10,647 nt of DNA from JAANXG01 sp049583715. Its GTDB lineage: Bacteria > Pseudomonadota > Gammaproteobacteria > Arenicellales > JAANXG01. Within the stretch, counting starts at the first letter, position 1; each line of letters begins with the position of its first letter. Location: assembly GCA_049583715.1 (NCBI GenBank), contig JBAUWJ010000204.1, positions 1 through 10,647 on the forward strand, read 5' to 3'. This document shows positions 5,845 through 10,647 of the stretch, one piece after another. The notes below the pieces were generated by a model. That model did no database searches and was not told the DNA's origin. It saw only the letters and a list, made by a program, of their open reading frames with translations. The translations under genes and the position numbers were made by a program.

Positions 5845-8800
5845 CGGCGCTGTACATCGACTACGACGGGCACTCCGGTATCGAGATGATCTCGCCCTGC
5901 AAGGTGCTGACGATCGACGTAGCCGGGAAGATCAGGGATATCAAAGGTCTGGCCGAGTATCAAACGGTGCTCGTGGTCTTTACGGACGATGGCGTCCCAT
6001 TCGGCTCGAGCGTGATGCCGATACACGGCGACCGCTGCTGCACGCAGGAGATCGAGAGGGCGCTGGAACGGCACCTCGACGACCTGCAGACGCTGCGTAT
6101 CCGCCGCTGGTTGCCAACAGGCATGTCCGCCGACGGTATTCCCCGGTCCAGGTTGATTGATTGCCCGGGCCCGTGCGAGACCGGGGAAGCGAACCAGTCC
6201 ATTTCCGTCGTGATCGCGACCCACGACAGGCCGGCCGAGCTGGAAAAATGCCTGCGAGAAGTGAGGGGACAGCTTCGAGAGGGGTGGGAGCTCATCGTCG
6301 TCGACAGTGCGCCCTCGACCGACGCCTCGCGAAGGATGATCGAATCCATGTTCCCGGATATCCGGTACCTGAGGCTCGACACGCCCGGCGCATCATTGGC
6401 GCGTAATGCCGGCGCGCAGGCCGCGCGGAATGACATCATCGCATTCCTCGATGACGACACGATTCCGGAAGCGAACTGCCTGCTTCGATTGGCCGCAGCT
6501 TTTCAACGTCATCCCGCGATCGATGTCGTAACCGGGCTCGTTATTCCACAGGATATGATGACGCTTGGCGAGATCACATTCGAAGCGATGGGCGGCTTCC
6601 ACCGGGGCTTCGTGCGGCGTTGGGTCTACGATTCTTCTCCGGATTTCGACCAGCCCCCTGCCAGCGTCGAGCTGCCAAGACTCGGCGTGTCCGCCTGTTG
6701 CGCCATTCGCAAGTCGGCGTTGACTCGAACCGGTGGATTCAATGCGAACCTCGGGCCGGGCAGCGAGCGGTTCGAATCGGGAGAGGATATCGAACTGTTT
6801 CACCGCATCGTACACACGGGCGGCATCCTGCTCTACGAGCCGGCCGCCATGGTGCGCCACAGGCACCGCAGCCGGATGGCTGATGTCCATGCGCAGCTTG
6901 TCGACGGTTCGAGATCCGCCGCCGCCGTGTGGCGCCGAATCATCGATCGACGCGATACGAATTCATCGGAAGCACGGCGCAGCTTCAAGCGCTATCGCCG
7001 CATCGCGTTCAAACAGGCGGTCCAGGCGGTCTGGCGTTCGGGCACACTTCCGGCCGGGGTCTGCTGGAAACGCTGGTACGCCATGGTTCGCGAGGGACCG
7101 GTTGCCGATTCGTCACGTCTACCCGGCGGGCTCAATCCGGAAGAGCCGGCCACTGCGCCTTCAATGGCCACTATCCGTGTGGATCTCACTCGGGAAGTGA
7201 CCGATCAATTTCCGGACCCCGGTGTCCAGGCCGTCGAATTCCATGTCTTCACCGGCTTGAGGTATCGCGGGGGGTTTCGATTGCCGGTGGTGTCCGGAAT
7301 CATCACACGACATCAGATCCTGGATGCCGTGGCCGAGCGGATTGGACCGCGCCTGCTCGATCTCGGCGGGGCATCGCAGCGCGTGGCCAAAGACCCGGCT
7401 CGCTCCAGGGACGGCGAAACGAATCCATCAGCCGCCTTCTCGCTGCGTACTACGCACCTTCCCGTCGTCAGTGTGGTGGTACCGACACGCGGGCGCCCAA
7501 ACGACCTGGAAGAATGCCTGTCTCGCCTGCTGCAGCAGGACTATATGGGCGAGCTCGAGATTATTGTCGTCGACAATGAGCCCGGAGGCGGGGGAGTCCG
7601 GGAAATCGTGGAGCAAACTCCCCATGGCCGCTACCTCCATTGTCAAAGACCCGGCGCGGCAGCCGCGCGAAACATGGGATTTCGGGCAGCCAGGGGTGAG
7701 ATCATCGCGTTGACGGACGATGACGCGAGAGTTCCGCCGACCTGGGTGCGGCAACTGGTCGCGCCGTTTCGCCGGCACGACGTCTGGATGACGACCGGTG
7801 TCATCTTGCCGTGGAGCCTGGAAACGGAGTCGGAGCGACTGTTCGAAGCCTATGGCGGGTTTCAATTCTTTGATCGTCCGGTCGAAGCTTCCGCACGCTG
7901 GTTCAGGGGGAGCGGGTCCGTGGCGGTGCCGGTCTGGCAGTTGGGAACGTCGGCGAACATGGCCTTCAGGCGGCATATCATCGACGACGACGCCATAGGC
8001 CCCATGCGCGAGCACCTTGGGCCGGGAACCCCGGCCGGCGCAGGCGAGGACATGTACTTCATCTACCGCCTGCTGAAGGATGGCCACACCGTGGTCTTCG
8101 ATCCGACAATCTGGGTGTATCACCGCCACCGGCGTACGATCCCTGAAGTGCGCCGGCAGGTGTACAACTACGGCAAGTCGCAGGTTTGCTACCAGTTGGA
8201 GACGCTGCTGCACGATGGCGACCTTCGATCACTGCGCATGCTGCTTTGGGATATTCCGCGCCACAAGCTCCGCCGATGGTTGAGATTGGACCCATACCCT
8301 CCGGGCCTGCTCGGTCCTGACACTCGCGGCAACCTTGCGGGTTTGTACTGTTACTTCCTGGCGCGGTGGCGCGGCCGGCGTAACGACGAGAGCGATGGTC
8401 CCACGCGGACCCCGGTCGAGCGTCTGCTTCTCGGCATTGATGAATCCGTGTACCTTCGCCTACTCAAGTGGTGCCGTCGATGCCGCCTGCCATTGGATCG
8501 ATTGATCATCGGGGCATACCGCAAGGTTCGCGGCTTTCAGCTTTCGGTCAACGAAGTCGCCTGCGTGCTTCCCAGACTCCGGGGAGCAGAGAGTTTTCTC
8601 GTGTTCGGTGCCGGGAACGATACGCCCATGTGGGCGACGCTGGGTCCCGAGGTCACCCACTTCGTCGAGCACGATATCCATTGGATCAGGCTCCTTCCCG
8701 GCTACGCGCAACGCATACATCGGGTCAACTATCGAACCAAGGTGTCTCAATACAAGGAGCTGCTGAACCAGCCCGGGGCGCTGCAGCTGACGCTGCCGGC

Positions 8801-10052
8801 AGAGATCACCCGGCGACGCTGGGATGTCATTCTGGTGGATGCCCCGCCGGGATACGCACCTGACAAGCCGGGACGCATGCAAAGCATCCATGCCGCGGCA
8901 CAACTGGTGAAACCGGGCGGGGCCGTGTTCGTGCACGACATGGATCGCGAAGTCGAGCAGGCCTGCACGAAAGCCTTTCTTGGCAGCCCGGCGGACCGCG
9001 TTGAACGACTGGCGCTGTTTCGACCAGCGGGGGAAGCCACTCCGGTACTGCAGCGCGGCGCGGCGCAGGCGAAGGATGCCTGCTGCGATGGTGCGCGGTC
9101 GGAGGACGCCCAGCGCGGCTGTTCCGAATCCCTGGCCGCAGACATGGACGCGAGACGTATCGTTCCCTATTACAAGGATGACAAAGTCGAGATCAATATC
9201 GTCGTGTCTGAAGAGGGCATGAGGATCGCCCCCCGGCATGATCGTGAGGTGCTGCTGGTCCGCGATCCCTGGTATCCCGAAGACGTTTCAACCTTCGTTC
9301 ACGATCATCGGCTGTTGAACCGCACCAACGGAAGAAATGTCTATTACCTGTCCAATACACAGGAGCTGAACCGAGCACGGCGACAGCTGGGCTTCAACTC
9401 GCACCACGTCAACCTCGGCTGCTTCATCGATGACAATGTCTTCACCCCCGGGCCCGCGGACGGGGAGAAGCGTTACGATGCAGTTATCAACGCCAGATTT
9501 ACCCGGTACAACGGCGAAGAGCTCAAGTGCCACTATCTGACTGCCGGAGTCGGTCGATTGGCGTTGCTGGATCCGGTCTACGAATCCAATGATCCCGCCT
9601 ACCGCGATGCATACGTTCGCCGCCCGAACTGCGCTTACTACAATGTGGAGCGTTTGGAGCCGCGCGAGGTGGCGCGTATTCTGCGGTTGTCGTGTTGCGG
9701 CCTGGTCCTGACGCCGGTGGAAGGCGTATGCCGTGCTTCGTCCGAATATCTTCTATGCGGGATTCCCGTGGTGTCGACACCTTCCAAGGGCGGTCGCGAC
9801 ATCTGGTATGACGACTATAACGCCGTGATCATCGAACCGAACGAGGCAGCCGTGGCGGCAGCCGTTGAGCAACTCAAACGCAACCCGCGCGATCCGCAGC
9901 GAATACGTGCACGCTACCTTCGACAGGCTGAAGTCTTCAGACGTCGCTTCGTCACCGACGTGCTGGGGAGTGTGTTCCGCCATTTCCATGTGATGCGCGA
10001 TCCGCAGGAAGTGTGTGAGACGCATCCATTCCACTGGTGGCCGGGGGAATAA
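5841..10052 (+). CDS. multidomain GT2-GT2-methyltransferase-GT-B glycan enzyme
   Basis: A 1403-residue protein that would add several sugars and one methyl group to the same glycan. Order: accessory domain (21-80); GT2 domain 1 (120-345) with SVVIATHDRP, LDDD (203-206), GED (314-316) and RHRHR; a second accessory domain (443-502); GT2 domain 2 (542-765) with VSVVVPTRGRP, TDDD (625-628), GED (735-737) and YHRHRR; a DUF579/GXM-like SAM methyltransferase (about 900-1050) with VFGAGNDTPMW, VEHD, VDAPPGYAPDKPGRM and VFVHDMDREVEQ; a Cys- and Ala-rich linker (about 1065-1105); and a C-terminal GT-B domain (about 1106-1385) with an EX7E pair at Glu1294/Glu1302 in VEGVCRASSEYLLCGIPVV, typical of retaining GT4-like enzymes. 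All key motifs look intact. No signal or membrane segment is seen. The start overlaps the upstream stop (ATGA). Domains are well supported; the glycan and the methylated position are unknown. Confidence 0.92.
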   Translation: MTALYIDYDGHSGIEMISPCKVLTIDVAGKIRDIKGLAEYQTVLVVFTDDGVPFGSSVMPIHGDRCCTQEIERALERHLDDLQTLRIRRWLPTGMSADGIPRSRLIDCPGPCETGEANQSISVVIATHDRPAELEKCLREVRGQLREGWELIVVDSAPSTDASRRMIESMFPDIRYLRLDTPGASLARNAGAQAARNDIIAFLDDDTIPEANCLLRLAAAFQRHPAIDVVTGLVIPQDMMTLGEITFEAMGGFHRGFVRRWVYDSSPDFDQPPASVELPRLGVSACCAIRKSALTRTGGFNANLGPGSERFESGEDIELFHRIVHTGGILLYEPAAMVRHRHRSRMADVHAQLVDGSRSAAAVWRRIIDRRDTNSSEARRSFKRYRRIAFKQAVQAVWRSGTLPAGVCWKRWYAMVREGPVADSSRLPGGLNPEEPATAPSMATIRVDLTREVTDQFPDPGVQAVEFHVFTGLRYRGGFRLPVVSGIITRHQILDAVAERIGPRLLDLGGASQRVAKDPARSRDGETNPSAAFSLRTTHLPVVSVVVPTRGRPNDLEECLSRLLQQDYMGELEIIVVDNEPGGGGVREIVEQTPHGRYLHCQRPGAAAARNMGFRAARGEIIALTDDDARVPPTWVRQLVAPFRRHDVWMTTGVILPWSLETESERLFEAYGGFQFFDRPVEASARWFRGSGSVAVPVWQLGTSANMAFRRHIIDDDAIGPMREHLGPGTPAGAGEDMYFIYRLLKDGHTVVFDPTIWVYHRHRRTIPEVRRQVYNYGKSQVCYQLETLLHDGDLRSLRMLLWDIPRHKLRRWLRLDPYPPGLLGPDTRGNLAGLYCYFLARWRGRRNDESDGPTRTPVERLLLGIDESVYLRLLKWCRRCRLPLDRLIIGAYRKVRGFQLSVNEVACVLPRLRGAESFLVFGAGNDTPMWATLGPEVTHFVEHDIHWIRLLPGYAQRIHRVNYRTKVSQYKELLNQPGALQLTLPAEITRRRWDVILVDAPPGYAPDKPGRMQSIHAAAQLVKPGGAVFVHDMDREVEQACTKAFLGSPADRVERLALFRPAGEATPVLQRGAAQAKDACCDGARSEDAQRGCSESLAADMDARRIVPYYKDDKVEINIVVSEEGMRIAPRHDREVLLVRDPWYPEDVSTFVHDHRLLNRTNGRNVYYLSNTQELNRARRQLGFNSHHVNLGCFIDDNVFTPGPADGEKRYDAVINARFTRYNGEELKCHYLTAGVGRLALLDPVYESNDPAYRDAYVRRPNCAYYNVERLEPREVARILRLSCCGLVLTPVEGVCRASSEYLLCGIPVVSTPSKGGRDIWYDDYNAVIIEPNEAAVAAAVEQLKRNPRDPQRIRARYLRQAEVFRRRFVTDVLGSVFRHFHVMRDPQEVCETHPFHWWPGE

Positions 10053-10054
10053 GC

Positions 10055-10168
10055 GGACAAGGGTGACGGAAGGACCAGTTCTTCGATGCCCCGGATATGG
10101 CGGGTTACCCATCCGGGGTCGAATACCTCGACGATGGCGTCGAGTGTCCACGAATCGCGGTTGATCAT
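10055..10168 (-). pseudogene. truncated 5' end of an unrecognised gene
   Basis: A minus-strand reading frame starts at ATG 10168-10166 with a strong ribosome-binding site, AAAGGAGGA, ending about 8 bases upstream. It reads MINRDSWTLDAIVEVFDPGW followed by VTRHIRGIEELVLPSPLS, which looks like real protein. After about 38 codons it runs into the 3' end of the large glycosyltransferase and continues only as antisense sequence to 9914. I infer that the gene's body was lost when the segment was assembled. I do not recognise the family. Its position between transposon-like inverted repeats suggests an insertion-sequence gene, but that is a guess; chance is possible. Confidence 0.4.
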
Positions 10169-10209
10169 AGGATGCTCCTCCTTTGGCTGAAACGTCAGCC
10201 TGAGCATCC
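10169..10209 (-). promoter_or_regulatory. hairpin leader enclosing a strong ribosome-binding site
   Basis: GGATGCTC (10170-10177) pairs perfectly with GAGCATCC (10202-10209). Inside it GGCTGA (10185-10190) pairs with TCAGCC (10195-10200) around a 4-base loop. On the minus strand the AAAGGAGGA site of the truncated frame sits partly in the bulge and partly in the outer stem, one base from its ATG. This could limit ribosome access, or be a structured DNA end of a mobile element. The pairing is seen; the role is inferred. Confidence 0.45.
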
Positions 10210-10306
10210 GGACTATGCGCAGTTCTGCAAAGCGGTTACGTGTGCAACTCCATCACCGCCATCGACACCCTCATCCACTGAGCGGCCAGGTGCGCATAGT
10301 CCCGGA
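10207..10306. repeat. 100-bp unit bounded by imperfect inverted repeats
   Basis: TCCGGACTATGCGCA (10207-10221) is matched by the inverted TGCGCATAGTCCCGGA (10291-10306), differing by one extra base. The unit between holds no gene. Its ends resemble terminal inverted repeats of a short mobile element or a pair of recombinase sites. Confidence 0.5.
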
Positions 10307-10317
10307 CTCCGCATAGA

Positions 10318-10347
10318 CCCGACTATGTAGATCTCTGCATAGTCGGG
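10318..10347. repeat. 10-bp perfect inverted repeat at the right junction
   Basis: CCCGACTATG (10318-10327) and CATAGTCGGG (10338-10347) are perfect inverted copies around a 10-base spacer containing AGATCT. The right arm enters the 28-bp direct repeat by 5 bases, so the hairpin straddles the junction with the IS91 transposase. The GACTATG/CATAGTC core also occurs at 10211-10217 and 10295-10301, making a small family of sites in 140 bp. Confidence 0.6.
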
Positions 10348-10370
10348 TGAGGTTGACACGCGGTTTGGGC
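10343..10370 (+). repeat. 28-bp direct repeat, right copy
   Basis: Exact copy of 4527-4554. Here it is continuous with the upstream part of the transposase (RLAALVPKPRVNLTR on the minus strand) and breaks off to the left into inverted-repeat sequence. Confidence 0.9.
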
Positions 10371-10646
10371 ACCAGAGCAGCCAACCGCGCAATAAAGTCC
10401 AGCGGTTCGAGGATGATGTGCGTGGTTCCATCCCGGTACGGCGTTTTCAGGGTGTATCGAACATTGCCTTGCCGTGTCAGGGCCAGTCGATCGGTGGCTA
10501 CGGCCGGGCGGGCAATATAGCGGCACAGGCGCTCGAGCTTGCGCCGCTGGTGGGCCTTGGCGGCGACCCCGGCGTGCAGGGAGAACCCGGCGGTTTTAGC
10601 CACGTTGGGTTGATCGTGATCCGGTTCCCGGGCGGGAACGGTTTGC
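10343..10646 (-). pseudogene. IS91-family transposase, central fragment (runs off window)
   Basis: From the window edge the minus strand reads open as QTVPARE…, then GFSLHAGVAAKAHQRRKLER, LCRYIARPAVATDRLALTRQ, GNVRYTLKTPYRDGTTHIIL and EPLDFIARLAALVPKPRVNL, ending at TR at 10343. This is the conserved central part of IS91-family HUH transposases, and no stop or frameshift is visible within it. Past 10343 the family sequence (FHGVFAPNS…) is absent and the frame continues into unrelated residues to a stop at 10271. The missing continuation is found at 4154-4554. The N-terminal HUH region lies beyond the window. Confidence 0.88.
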
Positions 10647-10647
10647 A

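Noticed and set aside
7428..8213. 261-codon minus-strand open frame
   Set aside because: Antisense to the second GT2 domain; explained by high GC third positions.
8460..9239. 259-codon minus-strand open frame
   Set aside because: Antisense to the methyltransferase region; no recognisable motifs.
1..10647. CRISPR array, tRNA or rRNA
   Set aside because: No regularly spaced repeats and no cloverleaf or conserved rRNA stretches were seen.

Overview
Organism: the window looks like a GC-rich proteobacterial chromosome, most likely a marine or saline gammaproteobacterium. This rests on a recognisable DMSP demethylase (DmdA), IS91-family transposase remnants and typical Shine-Dalgarno sites; it is an inference, since there is no rRNA or marker gene. 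Layout: (1) bases 1-474 hold at most the tail of a gene and a promoter region with a perfect 12-bp palindrome; (2) 475-1509 is a cytoplasmic-type class 3 lipase; (3) 1563-2666, convergent with it, is dmdA; (4) about 2708-3892, divergent from dmdA, is a decayed flavin amine oxidase with a ruined N-terminus and an internal in-frame TGA; (5) 3931-4554 is the 3' part of an IS91-family element on the minus strand, itself broken by a 43-bp palindromic insertion; (6) 4672-10052 is a tightly coupled two-gene glycan cassette; (7) 10053-10342 holds a truncated minus-strand reading frame with a strong ribosome-binding site and nested inverted repeats; (8) 10343-10647 is the upstream part of an IS91-family transposase, again on the minus strand.

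The two IS91 pieces fit together. The right-hand piece ends, and the left-hand piece begins, in the same exact 28-bp sequence (4527-4554 and 10343-10370). Removing 4555-10370 restores the expected family sequence across the junction. The simplest reading is that one transposase gene was split by a 5.8-kb segment carrying the glycan cassette, leaving a 28-bp direct repeat.

The cassette is the most interesting content. A 390-residue family 2 glycosyltransferase overlaps by 4 bp (ATGA) a 1403-residue protein with, in order: an accessory domain, a GT2 domain, a second copy of the accessory domain, a second GT2 domain, a methyltransferase domain resembling the plant glucuronoxylan 4-O-methyltransferase family (DUF579/IRX15/GXM), and a GT-B domain with an EX7E motif. 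Together the two genes would supply three GT-A transferases, one GT-B transferase and one O-methyltransferase, enough in principle to build and methyl-cap a short glycan. No flippase, polymerase, sugar-nucleotide or carrier gene is in view, so the product and its acceptor cannot be told from the window.
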